Shown in pieces: positions 8,129 to 17,101 of a DNA stretch of 43,673 nt (position 1 is the stretch's first letter; the number at the start of each line of letters is the position of its first letter). The notes beneath the pieces are model-generated. The model worked only from the letters and a program-made list of their open reading frames with translations, was not told the DNA's origin and did no database searches. The DNA lies in NCBI GenBank assembly GCA_021648685.1, contig JAKISI010000027.1, forward strand, positions 1 through 43,673, in the 5' to 3' direction. This stretch comes from Candidatus Polarisedimenticolaceae bacterium. Lineage in GTDB: Bacteria; Pseudomonadota; Gammaproteobacteria; Chromatiales; Chromatiaceae. The translations under genes were made by a program, and so were the position numbers.

Positions 8129-8161
8129 AAACAGACAACGGCTCCCACTTATCCGCGCATT

Positions 8162-9028
8162 ATGAGTAAAACCCAACAGCTGCCCGCGCTCCTCTTTCTG
8201 CTCATGGCCTGCACCCAGGCCAATGCACAGATCGCACGCTATGGTGCCACGCTGCATGAGTCACAATGGGGAACCAGCAGCTCACGTATGCAGTGCGCCC
8301 TGCGCCACAAGATACCCGGATATGGTCAGGCACTGTTTACCAAAAATGCCGGGGAGGCGCTTATCTTCAGCCTCAGCCCATCCATGCCGTTTCCCACCAC
8401 GCAGAGGATAGAGCTGCACTCTGTTGCCCCTGCCTGGAAACATGGTGTACAGAGTAAGATCCTGCTGCAGATCCCCACGACCGAGGGAGAGCGCAAGATA
8501 GTGCTTGATGGCAAGCAGTCACTGCAGCTCTTCAATGAGTTGGTACAGGGCATGACCCCAATCTTCAAGGCTATTGGTGCCGGGGAGCGCCAGACAGAGC
8601 GGCTGACAGCGGTCTCTCCTGTGTGGCTGAAGCCTGCACAAACGGAATTTACCACCTGCATCACCAACCTGCTGCCCTACAGCTATTCACAGATCCGTCA
8701 AAGCCAGCTCCAGTTTGATTTTGGCAGCAGCACCCTGCTGCCAGAGGCTATGCAGCGTGCCGACCAGCTGGTTGAGTTCATTCAGGAGAACAACAATATT
8801 CGCAGGGTCAGGATCGATGGGCATACCGATAACGTGGGCAGAAATCGCTATAACCGCACGCTGGGACAGCGCCGCGCCGAGGCCTTCAAGCAGTATCTGC
8901 TGGCAAAAGGTGTTGCAGAGAAGATGATCACACTCAAATCCTATGGCGAGCGAAAACCCCAAAGCAGTAACAGAACCCCAGCCGGTCGCGCCATTAACCG
9001 ACGTATTCTGGTCACCCTGGAGCGATAA
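8162..9028 (+). CDS. motY: MotY-like flagellar stator-associated OmpA-family protein
   Basis: MotY forms the T-ring around the basal body and anchors sodium-type (PomAB) or related stators to peptidoglycan. The 288-residue protein has a signal peptide (residues 1-22, LLFLLMACTQANA). Its N-terminal domain carries the MotY pattern: ATLHESQWGTSSSRMQCALR, IPGYGQALFTKNAGE, and later CITNLLPYSYSQIRQSQLQF. Residues of about 180-285 are an OmpA/MotB-type peptidoglycan-binding domain (DGHTDNVGRNRYNRTLGQRR, AGRAINRRI). The length matches Vibrio MotY. A sigma28-like box lies upstream. The gene ends four bases before the convergent comF stop. It is more likely MotY than a generic OmpA protein because the N-terminal domain also fits. 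Confidence 0.8.
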   Translation: MSKTQQLPALLFLLMACTQANAQIARYGATLHESQWGTSSSRMQCALRHKIPGYGQALFTKNAGEALIFSLSPSMPFPTTQRIELHSVAPAWKHGVQSKILLQIPTTEGERKIVLDGKQSLQLFNELVQGMTPIFKAIGAGERQTERLTAVSPVWLKPAQTEFTTCITNLLPYSYSQIRQSQLQFDFGSSTLLPEAMQRADQLVEFIQENNNIRRVRIDGHTDNVGRNRYNRTLGQRRAEAFKQYLLAKGVAEKMITLKSYGERKPQSSNRTPAGRAINRRILVTLER

Positions 9029-9032
9029 ACCC

Positions 9033-9749
9033 TCACTGGCCGTCTGCTCTTCGGGCTACTGCCCAGACATCGATCTTTTCGGCCCCGCCTCGGCGCAAAA
9101 TCACCGCCAGCTCATTGACTGTGCTGCCTGTAGTAACCACATCATCGATAATGGCGATATGCCGTGCCGCCAGTGGGCCAGCGAGTTCAAAGGCGCCTCG
9201 AAGATTCCTGCGCCGCGCCTTTTTGCTCAGCTCCATCTGCGATGATGTGGCGCGGTTACGCACCACCACCTGACTATCAATGGGAAGCCCAAAACGGTTC
9301 GCCAGCGGGCGGGCCAGCTCCAGGGCCTGATTAAAACCGCGCTCCCTCAATCGTGAAGCATGCAGCGGAACCGGGATAATCAGCTCCGGCAGCTCACAGG
9401 GCTGTTGCAGCAGAAAGTCCACCATCAATCCCGCAAGCAGCTGACCCTGCGCCAGCTTGCTGCGGAACTTGAAGTTGCTGATCAGATGATCCAGCGGGTA
9501 GGCATATCGCAATGGCACATAGCAGCGGTCAAACTTCGGCGGCTCTTTTTGACACTGCCCACAAAGAGAGCCTTCAGGCGCAGCATCCGGCAACGGCAAT
9601 GCACACCGCTGGCAGGCATGTCGGTTGAACGGCAGATCATCCCGGCAGCCCAGACAGAGATCCACCCCATCATCCCCTGCCGCACCACAGAGGGTACAGC
9701 ATGCCGGATAGGCCATCATCTGTATCTTTTTATGCCAGTTGTAAACCAT
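9033..9749 (-). CDS. comF: ComF-family phosphoribosyltransferase-like protein
   Basis: A 238-residue protein from ATG 9749 (MVYNWHKKIQMMAYPACCTL). The N-terminus has the zinc-ribbon of the family: CCTLCG, CLGC, CQRC and CGQC. The C-terminal half is a type I phosphoribosyltransferase fold with the signature HIAIIDDVVTTGSTVNEL. ComF proteins are linked to DNA uptake in naturally competent bacteria; the E. coli relative GntX/YhgH is next to bioH. Here comF diverges from bioB, a gene order frequent in gammaproteobacteria. No enzymatic reaction is established for the family. Confidence 0.88.
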   Translation of the reverse strand: MVYNWHKKIQMMAYPACCTLCGAAGDDGVDLCLGCRDDLPFNRHACQRCALPLPDAAPEGSLCGQCQKEPPKFDRCYVPLRYAYPLDHLISNFKFRSKLAQGQLLAGLMVDFLLQQPCELPELIIPVPLHASRLRERGFNQALELARPLANRFGLPIDSQVVVRNRATSSQMELSKKARRRNLRGAFELAGPLAARHIAIIDDVVTTGSTVNELAVILRRGGAEKIDVWAVARRADGQ

Positions 9750-9771
9750 CCATATCCACCAAAGTTGACAG
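9739..9771 (+). promoter_or_regulatory. BirA-like operator upstream of bioB
   Basis: Left half TTGTAAACC (9739-9747) is identical to the BirA operator half-site. After 15 bases, AGTTGACAG (9763-9771) matches the right half GGTTTACAA at 6 of 9 positions. The right half overlaps the -35 box of the predicted bioB promoter, which fits repression by biotinyl-AMP-bound BirA. Caution: the left half also encodes the first residues of ComF (VYN), so part of the match could be coding constraint. Confidence 0.5.
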
Positions 9772-9792
9772 GGGATTCCCATCCATTAAGAT
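9765..9792 (+). promoter_or_regulatory. Predicted sigma70 promoter of the bioBFHCD operon
   Basis: TTGACA (9765-9770), 16 bases, TAAGAT (9787-9792). Transcription would start near 9799, about 30 bases before bioB. It overlaps the BirA-like operator. Confidence 0.55.
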
Positions 9793-9828
9793 GACCCCGC
9801 TTTTTTGCTGCCGATACAAGAACCTATT

Positions 9829-10797
9829 ATGACCGACTACCCACTGCGACACGACTGGTCTCTGGATGAGATCCAGGCCCTGCTGGATCAACCCTTCAAC
9901 GACCTGCTGTTTCAGGCACAGAGCGCTCACCGGGCACACTTTGACCCCAATGCCGTACAGGCCTCCAGCCTGATCAGCATCAAGACCGGCGCCTGCTCTG
10001 AGGATTGTGGCTACTGCTCGCAAAGCAGCAAATACAGCACCGAGCTGGAGCCGGAGAAGCTGCTGCCGGTCGAAGATGTGGTCAAGGCCGCCAATATTGC
10101 AAAAGAGAAGGGGGCCAGCCGCTTCTGCATGGGAGCCGCCTGGCGCAACCCAACCGACAGGAATCTGGATCACGTCATCGAGATGGTCGGCGCGGTGCAT
10201 GACCTCGGCATGGAGACCTGCCTCACGCTGGGCATGCTGACCGATGAGCAGGCCGCCAGACTCAAGGATGCCGGGCTGGACTACTACAACCACAACCTGG
10301 ATACCTCCCCTGAGTTTTATGGCGAAGTGGTCACCACCCGTACCTATCAGGATCGGCTCGACACCCTGGCCCGCATCCGCAAGCAGGAGATCAACATCTG
10401 TAGCGGCGGCATTCTGGGGCTGGGCGAAAGCCGCCGGGATCGTGCCTCCATGTTGCAGCAGCTGGCCAACCTGCCACAGCACCCGCAATCGGTGCCAATC
10501 AACCTGCTGGTGCAGATCGAAGGCACCCCGCTGTTTGGCGCAGATGACCTCGACCCCTTCGAATTCGTCCGCACCGTGGCGGTGGCTCGGCTGATTATGC
10601 CGCAGTCGCATGTGCGCCTCTCAGCCGGTCGCAGCAATATGAGCGATGAACTACAGGCACTCTGCTTTCTGGCTGGAGCCAACTCCATCTTCTACGGCGA
10701 ACGGCTGCTCACCACAGGCAACACTGAGGCCGATGAAGACCGGCAGCTCTTCAAGCGGCTGGGGATTCGGTTTGCAGAGAGTACGGCCAATAGCTGA
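9829..10797 (+). CDS. bioB: Biotin synthase
   Basis: Radical-SAM enzyme that inserts sulfur into dethiobiotin, the last step of biotin synthesis. The 322-residue protein starts at ATG 9829 ([10 protein letters not shown]). The radical-SAM cluster motif CSEDCGYC has Cys56, Cys60 and Cys63. Other family blocks are [38 protein letters not shown], and [20 protein letters not shown], which includes the Arg that binds the auxiliary [2Fe-2S] cluster. It is first in a tightly packed operon with bioF five bases downstream. Upstream lie a sigma70 promoter and a BirA-like operator. The length is normal and nothing is missing. Confidence 0.97.
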   Translation: MTDYPLRHDWSLDEIQALLDQPFNDLLFQAQSAHRAHFDPNAVQASSLISIKTGACSEDCGYCSQSSKYSTELEPEKLLPVEDVVKAANIAKEKGASRFCMGAAWRNPTDRNLDHVIEMVGAVHDLGMETCLTLGMLTDEQAARLKDAGLDYYNHNLDTSPEFYGEVVTTRTYQDRLDTLARIRKQEINICSGGILGLGESRRDRASMLQQLANLPQHPQSVPINLLVQIEGTPLFGADDLDPFEFVRTVAVARLIMPQSHVRLSAGRSNMSDELQALCFLAGANSIFYGERLLTTGNTEADEDRQLFKRLGIRFAESTANS

Positions 10798-10802
10798 TTG
10801 AG

Positions 10803-11939
10803 ATGAAGGATCTGGCAGCAGAACTGGAGAGACGGCGTACAGCACATCTCTACCGCTCACGTCGACAGCTCTCCTGCGCACAGACCGCCGAGCTACAGGT
10901 CGATGGCCGCACCCTGCTCAGCTTCTGCAGCAATGACTATCTGGGTCTAGCAGCACACCCCAAGGTCATTGCCGCCCTGCAAAAAGGGGCTGACCGATAC
11001 GGCGTCGGCAGCGGTGCCGCCCACCTGGTTATTGGTCACAGCAACGCCCACCACGCATTGGAAGAGGAGCTGGCAGAGTTTACAGGCCGCCCCCGTGCGC
11101 TGCTCTTCTCCACCGGCTATATGGCCAATATTGGCGTTATCTCAGCACTGCTGGGGCGCGGCGACACGGTTTTTCAAGACCGGCTCAACCACGCTTCACT
11201 GATTGATGGCGGCATCCTCTCCCGCGCCCGACTGAAACGCTACCCCCATGCCGATGCAGCACATCTGGCAGATCAACTGAAAGCCGCTCAGGGTGAAAAG
11301 CTGATCGTAACCGATGGGGTTTTCAGCATGGATGGCGATATTGCACCACTCGCTGAACTGGCCAACGCCGCCAAAGCAAATGATGGCTGGCTGATGGTCG
11401 ATGATGCCCACGGTTTGGGGGTGCTGGGAAAAGAGGGTGGCGGCTGCCTGGCTCATCTTGGCCTCAATCAGGATGACGTACCGATATTGATGGGCACCCT
11501 GGGCAAGGCCTTCGGCACCTTTGGAGCCTTTGTTGCCGGTTCGGAAGCCGTGATCGAAACGCTGATCCAGCAGGCGCGCAGCTACATCTACACCACCGCC
11601 CTGCCGCCTGCCGTGGCTGAGGCCACCCGCGCCAGCCTGAAACTGGTGCGTAGCGATGCATGGCGACGCGAACGGTTGCAGGCGCTGGTAGCGCGTTTTC
11701 GCAGCGGCGCCAAACAGCTGGAGCTACCGCTGATGGACTCTATCACCCCGATTCAACCGCTATTGGCAGGCTCTGCGGAGCAGGCGCTGGCCTGGAGTCA
11801 GAAGCTGGAAAAGCAAGGTATTCTGGTCAGCGCCATTCGCCCCCCGACCGTACCGGAAGGGGGCGCACGACTGCGCATCACCTTCTCTGCTCTGCACCAG
11901 GATGAACATATCGACCGGCTGCTGGATGCATTGGCATGA
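10803..11939 (+). CDS. bioF: 8-amino-7-oxononanoate synthase
   Basis: PLP enzyme condensing pimeloyl-ACP (or CoA) with alanine to give 8-amino-7-oxononanoate. The 378-residue protein shows the alpha-oxoamine synthase blocks: [33 protein letters not shown], the aspartate of [11 protein letters not shown], and the PLP lysine Lys235 in [16 protein letters not shown]. The C-terminal small domain is complete ([20 protein letters not shown]). It starts five bases after bioB and its stop overlaps the bioH start (ATGA), implying translational coupling. Confidence 0.97.
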   Translation: MKDLAAELERRRTAHLYRSRRQLSCAQTAELQVDGRTLLSFCSNDYLGLAAHPKVIAALQKGADRYGVGSGAAHLVIGHSNAHHALEEELAEFTGRPRALLFSTGYMANIGVISALLGRGDTVFQDRLNHASLIDGGILSRARLKRYPHADAAHLADQLKAAQGEKLIVTDGVFSMDGDIAPLAELANAAKANDGWLMVDDAHGLGVLGKEGGGCLAHLGLNQDDVPILMGTLGKAFGTFGAFVAGSEAVIETLIQQARSYIYTTALPPAVAEATRASLKLVRSDAWRRERLQALVARFRSGAKQLELPLMDSITPIQPLLAGSAEQALAWSQKLEKQGILVSAIRPPTVPEGGARLRITFSALHQDEHIDRLLDALA

Positions 11940-12724
11940 ACCGTGTAAATCTGCACACCGAAACCATCGGCAGCGGGGCAGATCTGGTGCTGCTGCACGG
12001 CTGGGGCATGAACGGCGCCGTCTGGGAGGCGGTGGCAGAGACGCTGAGCAGCCGCTATCGCATCACCACCATCGAGCTGCCGGGGCACGGCCACAGCCCC
12101 TACTCTGCTGAAGTGCTGCACAGTTTGCAGGATTGGGCCAACGCCTGCCTGACTGTTGCACCGGAGCAGGCGGCCTGGGTCGGCTGGTCACTGGGTGGGC
12201 TAATCGCCACCCAGGCCGCACTTTGCGTACCTCACCGCATCTCTAAATTGATGCTGGTCGCCTCCACTCCCCGCTTTACTCAGAGTGATGATTGGCCGCA
12301 CGCGGTAGTCCGTGGCTCCCTCTCCAGCTTTGCCGACACCCTCTGCCGTGATCCACAAAAGACCCTGGAGCGTTTTCTGGCGCTACAAGTGAGGGGTTCC
12401 ACAGAGGCCAAATCCACCCTGCGGCGGCTGCGGCAGGATCTCAGCCAGCGCCCCATTGCCCATCCTGATGCACTGGATCGGGGGCTGCATCTGCTGCGGA
12501 AGAGCGACCTGCGGCGGCAGCTCTCACAACTGCAATGCCCTACGCTGTGGCTACTGGGCGAACGTGACACTTTGACACCCGCCAGTGTGGCAGAGGATAT
12601 CCGTCAGCTGCTGCCCAGCGCAAAGATCAAACGGCTGCCGGGTAGCGGCCACGCCCCTTTTTTGTCACACCCTGCTGAATCCATCTCAGCACTGGAACAA
12701 TTTCTGGAATCATCGCATGAGTGA
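11936..12724 (+). CDS. bioH: Pimeloyl-ACP methyl ester carboxylesterase
   Basis: Removes the methyl group from pimeloyl-ACP methyl ester, ending the BioC/BioH disguise and committing pimelate to biotin. The 262-residue alpha/beta hydrolase has the oxyanion strand [14 protein letters not shown]. The nucleophile is Ser85 in GWSLGG, the acid Asp211 in GERDTL, and the base His239 in GSGHAPF. GWGMN and the cap-region length fit BioH better than other hydrolases. It overlaps bioF by four bases and bioC by eight, so the three are coupled. The window thus has the E. coli-type BioC-BioH pimelate route. Confidence 0.95.
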   Translation: MNRVNLHTETIGSGADLVLLHGWGMNGAVWEAVAETLSSRYRITTIELPGHGHSPYSAEVLHSLQDWANACLTVAPEQAAWVGWSLGGLIATQAALCVPHRISKLMLVASTPRFTQSDDWPHAVVRGSLSSFADTLCRDPQKTLERFLALQVRGSTEAKSTLRRLRQDLSQRPIAHPDALDRGLHLLRKSDLRRQLSQLQCPTLWLLGERDTLTPASVAEDIRQLLPSAKIKRLPGSGHAPFLSHPAESISALEQFLESSHE

Positions 12725-13580
12725 ACAACCGCCGCCAATCGACAAACAACAGGCACGACGAGCCTTTGAGCGAGCCGCAGATACCTATGACGATGCCGCC
12801 GTGCTGCAACGCCAGACCGGCGAGTGCATGCTGGAACGGCTGGATCTGGTCAAACTGCAACCCGAAGTGGTGCTGGATATTGGTTGCGGCACCGGGGTAG
12901 CAACTGCGGCACTGGCCAAACGCTACAAAAAGGCACAGGTCGTGGCGCTCGATTTTGCCCTGCCGATGCTGCATCACACCCGCAAGCGCGGCAGCTGGCT
13001 GCGCAAACCTGCTTGTCTCTGCGGTGATGCCGAGCAGCTCCCTTTCAGGGATAACAGCATAGACCTCATCTACTCCAACGCCGCTATCCAGTGGTGTACC
13101 GATCTTGAGGGTACATTTCGGGAATTTCTACGCGTATTGCGCCCCGGCGGTCTGCTGATGTTTACCACCTTTGGGCTGGATACGCTCAAAGAGCTGCGCC
13201 AGGCCTGGGAGGCGGTGGATGGCCACAGCCACGTCAGCCCCTTTCCTGACATGCATGACGTGGGAGATGCGCTGATCCACGCCCGCTTTGCCGATCCCGT
13301 GATTGATGTGGATCGTCTGACTCTGACCTATGGTGAGGTATCGGGGCTGATGCGGGATCTCAAGATGATCGGCGCGCACAATGTCACCACCCACCGCCAG
13401 CGGGGTCTGACCGGCAAAGGGCGGATGCAGGCGATGATCAAGGCCTACGAAGCATTTCGCATCGATGGTCTGCTGCCAGCCAGCTATGAGGTGGTCTATG
13501 GTCACGCCTGGGCACCTGAGCTGCACAGCAGGGCGAAGCGAGAGGTCTCGGTAGATGAGCTGGTACGGAGCCGGTTATGA
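12717..13580 (+). CDS. bioC: Malonyl-ACP O-methyltransferase
   Basis: SAM-dependent enzyme that methylates the free carboxyl of malonyl-ACP so that fatty acid synthesis can elongate it to pimeloyl-ACP methyl ester. The start is ATG 12717 ([20 protein letters not shown]), inside the end of bioH; a longer frame from 12585 would overlap bioH too far. Motif I is VLDIGCGTGVATAALAKRY. The acidic residue of motif II is in VALDFALPML, and CGDAEQLPFRDNSIDLIYSN and LRVLRPGGLLMFTTFG follow. RAADTYDDAAVLQRQ near the N-terminus is typical of BioC. Length 287 residues is normal. Confidence 0.95.
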   Translation: MSEQPPPIDKQQARRAFERAADTYDDAAVLQRQTGECMLERLDLVKLQPEVVLDIGCGTGVATAALAKRYKKAQVVALDFALPMLHHTRKRGSWLRKPACLCGDAEQLPFRDNSIDLIYSNAAIQWCTDLEGTFREFLRVLRPGGLLMFTTFGLDTLKELRQAWEAVDGHSHVSPFPDMHDVGDALIHARFADPVIDVDRLTLTYGEVSGLMRDLKMIGAHNVTTHRQRGLTGKGRMQAMIKAYEAFRIDGLLPASYEVVYGHAWAPELHSRAKREVSVDELVRSRL

Positions 13581-14251
13581 GAAATGGCTACTTCATTACC
13601 GGCACAGATACCGGCTGCGGCAAGACAGAGATCACGCTTGGGCTGATGCAGCTGCTACAGAATCACGGAAAGGTCGTGCTTGGCATGAAGCCCGTAGCAT
13701 CCGGTGCAGCCAATACCACAGAGGGGCTACACAATGAAGATGCCATCAGGATACAGGCTCAGGGCAGCATCCTGATACCTTATTCCACACTTAACCCCTA
13801 TGTTTACGAGCCACCCATCGCACCCCATCTGGCGGCCGAACAGGCGGGTGAAAAGATAGATCTTGGCATCATCAGCAGCCACTACAGGTCACTGTTGGCT
13901 CAGGCTGATTGCGTTGTCGTAGAAGGCGCCGGGGGGTGGCGGGTTCCCGTTAACAGAGAGCAGTCCATCGCTGATCTTGTACAGATGCTGAATCTGCCGG
14001 TCATACTGGTTGTTGGCCTCAGGCTGGGCTGCATCAATCATGCCCTGCTGAGCGCCGAGAGCATACTGGCCAGCGGCATTCAACTGGCTGGCTGGGTTGC
14101 CAATGTGGTGGAGCCTGATATGCTGAGCCGCGATGAAAACATAGCCACATTGCGATCCGCCATCAGTGCGCCCTGCCTGGGGGTAGTGCCGCATATCGAA
14201 CCCCCCTCAGCAAAGGTAGTTGCAGAAAGCCTGATGTTACCGCCATTATGA
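13577..14251 (+). CDS. bioD: ATP-dependent dethiobiotin synthetase
   Basis: Closes the ureido ring of dethiobiotin from 7,8-diaminononanoate, CO2 and ATP. The 224-residue protein has the P-loop GTDTGCGKTEITLGL at residues 9-23, MKPVASGA, the NPYVYEPPIAPHLAA substrate block, and VVVEGAGGWRVPVN. It overlaps bioC by four bases (ATGA). It ends the biotin operon, which lacks bioA (found at 29198). Its last six bases overlap the last six of the convergent cheV, leaving no space for an intrinsic terminator. Confidence 0.95.
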   Translation: MRNGYFITGTDTGCGKTEITLGLMQLLQNHGKVVLGMKPVASGAANTTEGLHNEDAIRIQAQGSILIPYSTLNPYVYEPPIAPHLAAEQAGEKIDLGIISSHYRSLLAQADCVVVEGAGGWRVPVNREQSIADLVQMLNLPVILVVGLRLGCINHALLSAESILASGIQLAGWVANVVEPDMLSRDENIATLRSAISAPCLGVVPHIEPPSAKVVAESLMLPPL

Positions 14252-15190
14252 GAGCAGCTCACGCAATGTTGCCGCCAGCTCCACTGGCTCAAATTTAGCC
14301 ACATAGGCATCGGCTCCCACGCCTTTGCCCAACTCTTTGTTGGCATCCGCAGAGAGTGAAGAATGCATGATCACGGGGATGCCATTGAAGCGGGCATCCG
14401 CCTTAATTTTTTTCGTCAATACATAGCCGTCCATCTCCGGCATCTCAACGTCTGTCAGTATGAGTTGGATATAATTTGTTATCGCTTGTCCGGTAGCTTC
14501 CGCCCTGTCTGCAATATCTTTCAATTTACTCCACGCCTCTGACCCATTGATGCAGCTTATGTAATTGGCACCCAGGTGATCCAGCGTACGCGTGATCTGG
14601 TTGCGTGCAACAGCAGAGTCATCCGCAAACAGGATGGTAAAGTCCTTTCTGGAAAATGTCTGAATCCCGTTGAACTCATCTTCACTCTCCCCAAACCCGG
14701 CGGTTTTGGCCAGCACCATCTCAACATCCATAATCATGACCAGGCGGCCATCTTTAAGCTCTGTTACCGCTGTAACCAGCCCACCATGCTGCTGCGCAAT
14801 CATCGCAGGCGGAACCTTTACATCCTCCCAGGCAAGCCGCTCAATCATATCAACGGCATGCACAAGAAAACCCTGCACATGTTTGTTGTACTCCGTAATA
14901 ATCAGGATCGCAGGGGCATCATCCGTCTGAACACCGCAAAACTTTGGCAGATTAATAACGGGAATCACCTGACCACGCAGGCTGACCACGCCCTCAACCG
15001 ACGGCGGCATCTCTGGAGCCTGGGTGATCTCTGGAACCAGCATCACCTCTCTGACCTTGAATACATTAACGCCATAGGTTTCAACCCGACCCGAGTTATT
15101 ATCCTTGCCCAGGTTAAAAAGCAGAACCTCAAGTCGATTGGTGCCAGCCAGACGGGTTCGATCATCTACTGACTGAATAAAATTTGCCAT
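14246..15190 (-). CDS. cheV: Chemotaxis coupling protein CheV (CheW-REC)
   Basis: CheV couples chemoreceptors to CheA and adds a phosphorylatable receiver that aids adaptation. The 314-residue protein has an N-terminal CheW domain (residues 15-155, LEVLLFNLG, VNVFKVREVM, GVVSLRGQVIPVINLP). A receiver domain follows at about 180-310. The phospho-acceptor is Asp247 in ILTDVEMPEMDGY, the acidic pair is in FADDSAVAR, and the usual C-terminal lysine signature appears as VAKFEPVELA. A GAGGG box lies 10 bases before ATG 15190. It is not next to other che genes, so it is likely expressed as a single gene. Confidence 0.94.
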   Translation of the reverse strand: MANFIQSVDDRTRLAGTNRLEVLLFNLGKDNNSGRVETYGVNVFKVREVMLVPEITQAPEMPPSVEGVVSLRGQVIPVINLPKFCGVQTDDAPAILIITEYNKHVQGFLVHAVDMIERLAWEDVKVPPAMIAQQHGGLVTAVTELKDGRLVMIMDVEMVLAKTAGFGESEDEFNGIQTFSRKDFTILFADDSAVARNQITRTLDHLGANYISCINGSEAWSKLKDIADRAEATGQAITNYIQLILTDVEMPEMDGYVLTKKIKADARFNGIPVIMHSSLSADANKELGKGVGADAYVAKFEPVELAATLRELLS

Positions 15191-15483
15191 TATATTGCCC
15201 TCAGGTTCCAGAAATTAATGTTCAAGCCGACATCTGCCCATACGATTAAACTGACTCATGCATGTTTAGCGGTCAGAATCTCAAAAGCATTAGGAATTAT
15301 TATCGTAAGGGGGTCGACCCATTCTGGAATCGGTTGAAATCCCCCGGACCCACCTTAATTTCAGCTCGCTGTTAGTGTTATCATGACGCGAAAACAAGGT
15401 GCAGCCTTTATGAATTTATGCAAGGGTCTCCAAAAAACATCCTGTTTGGCGTTTATTATCCCGACAATAATGGGGAAAAAGAT
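15191..15483. other. Divergent intergenic region cheV/pckA
   Basis: Holds both promoters by position. A perfect GGGTCGACCC palindrome lies at 15311-15320. TGTTATCAT near 15374-15382 could be a -10 element for pckA, but no good -35 accompanies it. No RNA gene or small reading frame with support is seen. Confidence 0.4.
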
Positions 15484-17085
15484 ATGACAATTGGTGCCCT
15501 TGAAAATGTACTCAATGAGATGGGCCTCAACAATTTAGGCGATATCCACTGGAACTCCTCCACCAGCCAGCTATATGAGAACGCCATTCGCCGTGATGAA
15601 GGGTTTCTGGCTCACCTGGGGCCACTGGTTACCCGCACAGGCTGCTTTACCGGACGCTCGCCAAATGACAAATTTGTCGTAGATGAGCCAGAGAGCAAGA
15701 AACATATCTGGTGGAGCAAGGTCAACAAACCCTTTTCAGAAGAGCAGTTCGACAAACTCTTTCAACGTGTCTGTAATTTTCTGGAAGGACGCAATATATT
15801 TGTGCAGGATCTTCTGGTCGGCGCGGACAAGGCGTATGAACTGCCCATCCGGGTGATCACCCAGGATGCCTGGCACGCACTCTTTGCGCGCAACATGTTT
15901 ATCCGCCCCGGAAACTTTGGGCGCAAGCTAGAGGTGAATGAGCCAAATTTCACCGTGCTGCATGTGCCTCATCTGAATGCCGTGCCCAGCGTGGATGGCA
16001 CCAACTCCGAAGCCTTTATCATTGTCCATTTTGGCCGACGCCAGATTCTGATCGGCGGCACCCAGTATGCGGGGGAGATCAAAAAATCGATCTTCTCCGT
16101 GATGAACTACCTGCTGCCACAGCGTGAGGTGCTGTCGATGCATGCCTCGGCCAATGTAGGAGAAGCGGGCGATTCAGCCGTCTTTTTTGGCCTCTCCGGC
16201 ACCGGCAAAACCACCCTCTCTGCCGACCCTCAACGCAAACTGGTGGGCGATGATGAGCATGGCTGGGGCGAGAACGGCATCTTTAATCTGGAGGGTGGCT
16301 GCTACGCCAAGGTGATCAATCTCTCCAAAGAGAAAGAGCCGATGATCTTTGAGACCACACGCCGTTTTGGCACCATCCTGGAAAACGTAGGGATGGACTT
16401 CAAGACGCGCCAGCTGGATCTGAATGACAGCAAGCTTACCGAGAACACCCGTGCCGCCTACCCGATCACCCACATCCCCAATGCCATCTACCCCGGGATT
16501 GCCACCCACCCAAAGAACATCATTATGCTGACCTGCGATGCCTTTGGTGTCATCCCACCGATTTCACGCCTTACCCCAGAGCAGGCGATGTACCACTTCC
16601 TGTCGGGTTATACCGCCAAGGTGGCAGGAACCGAGCGCGGCATCACCGAGCCACAGGCCACCTTCAGCACCTGCTTTGGCGCCCCGTTTATGGCACTGCA
16701 CCCCAGCGTCTATGGCCGACTGCTGGGCGACAAGATCAAGCGCCACGACGTTCGCTGCTGGCTGATCAACACCGGCTGGTCAGGCGGCCCCTATGGCGTA
16801 GGCAAGCGCATGGACATCAGCCTGACCCGCGCCATGCTGAATGCCGTACTGTCCGGTGAGCTGGATGATGTCAGTGTGGTTGCAGACCCCTTCTTTGGAC
16901 TGCCAGTGCCAGAGAGCTGCCCTGGTGTACCATCCGATGTGCTGCACCCTGCCAATACCTGGGAGGACAAAGCCGCCTATGCAACAAAAGCGAGGGAGCT
17001 GGCCCGTGCCTTCCATGAGAACTTTGCAGAATATACCGATATGGTTTCACCAGAGGTCAACGCAGCCGGGCCGCAGATCGGTTAA
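15484..17085 (+). CDS. pckA: Phosphoenolpyruvate carboxykinase (ATP)
   Basis: Converts oxaloacetate and ATP to phosphoenolpyruvate and CO2, the entry to gluconeogenesis. The frame is open from 15418, but ATG 15484 is preceded by GGGGA at a good distance and gives 533 residues, the normal length. Key blocks: GRSPNDKF near the N-terminus, RNMFIRP, the kinase-1a P-loop GLSGTGKTTLSADPQ, the metal-binding kinase-2 segment LVGDDEHGWGENGIFNLEGG, and ENTRAAYPI with the adenine-binding region after it. It is followed 16 bases later by a cytochrome gene that may be co-transcribed. Confidence 0.96.
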   Translation: MTIGALENVLNEMGLNNLGDIHWNSSTSQLYENAIRRDEGFLAHLGPLVTRTGCFTGRSPNDKFVVDEPESKKHIWWSKVNKPFSEEQFDKLFQRVCNFLEGRNIFVQDLLVGADKAYELPIRVITQDAWHALFARNMFIRPGNFGRKLEVNEPNFTVLHVPHLNAVPSVDGTNSEAFIIVHFGRRQILIGGTQYAGEIKKSIFSVMNYLLPQREVLSMHASANVGEAGDSAVFFGLSGTGKTTLSADPQRKLVGDDEHGWGENGIFNLEGGCYAKVINLSKEKEPMIFETTRRFGTILENVGMDFKTRQLDLNDSKLTENTRAAYPITHIPNAIYPGIATHPKNIIMLTCDAFGVIPPISRLTPEQAMYHFLSGYTAKVAGTERGITEPQATFSTCFGAPFMALHPSVYGRLLGDKIKRHDVRCWLINTGWSGGPYGVGKRMDISLTRAMLNAVLSGELDDVSVVADPFFGLPVPESCPGVPSDVLHPANTWEDKAAYATKARELARAFHENFAEYTDMVSPEVNAAGPQIG

Positions 17086-17101
17086 CAGCTGTTCCAGACC
17101 A

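Larger units (their letters stand above)
7419..8161. other. Intergenic region of about 740 bases between two divergent genes
   Basis: No convincing coding sequence. The only long frame here (7372-7665) lacks recognisable features and overlaps the start of the PEP-CTERM gene. The region is AT-rich around 7905-7960. It contains two near-identical 17-bp motifs (7742-7758 and 8045-8061), an imperfect GGGATCGACCCCC palindrome at 7985-7997 and a possible sigma28 promoter near 8102-8128. Confidence 0.6.

Noticed and set aside
15311-15320. GGGTCGACCC palindrome, with a similar GGGATCGACCCCC at 7985-7997
   Set aside because: Only two imperfectly matching occurrences with different flanks. They could be remnants of a dispersed REP-like element, but nothing links them to a regulator or transposase here.
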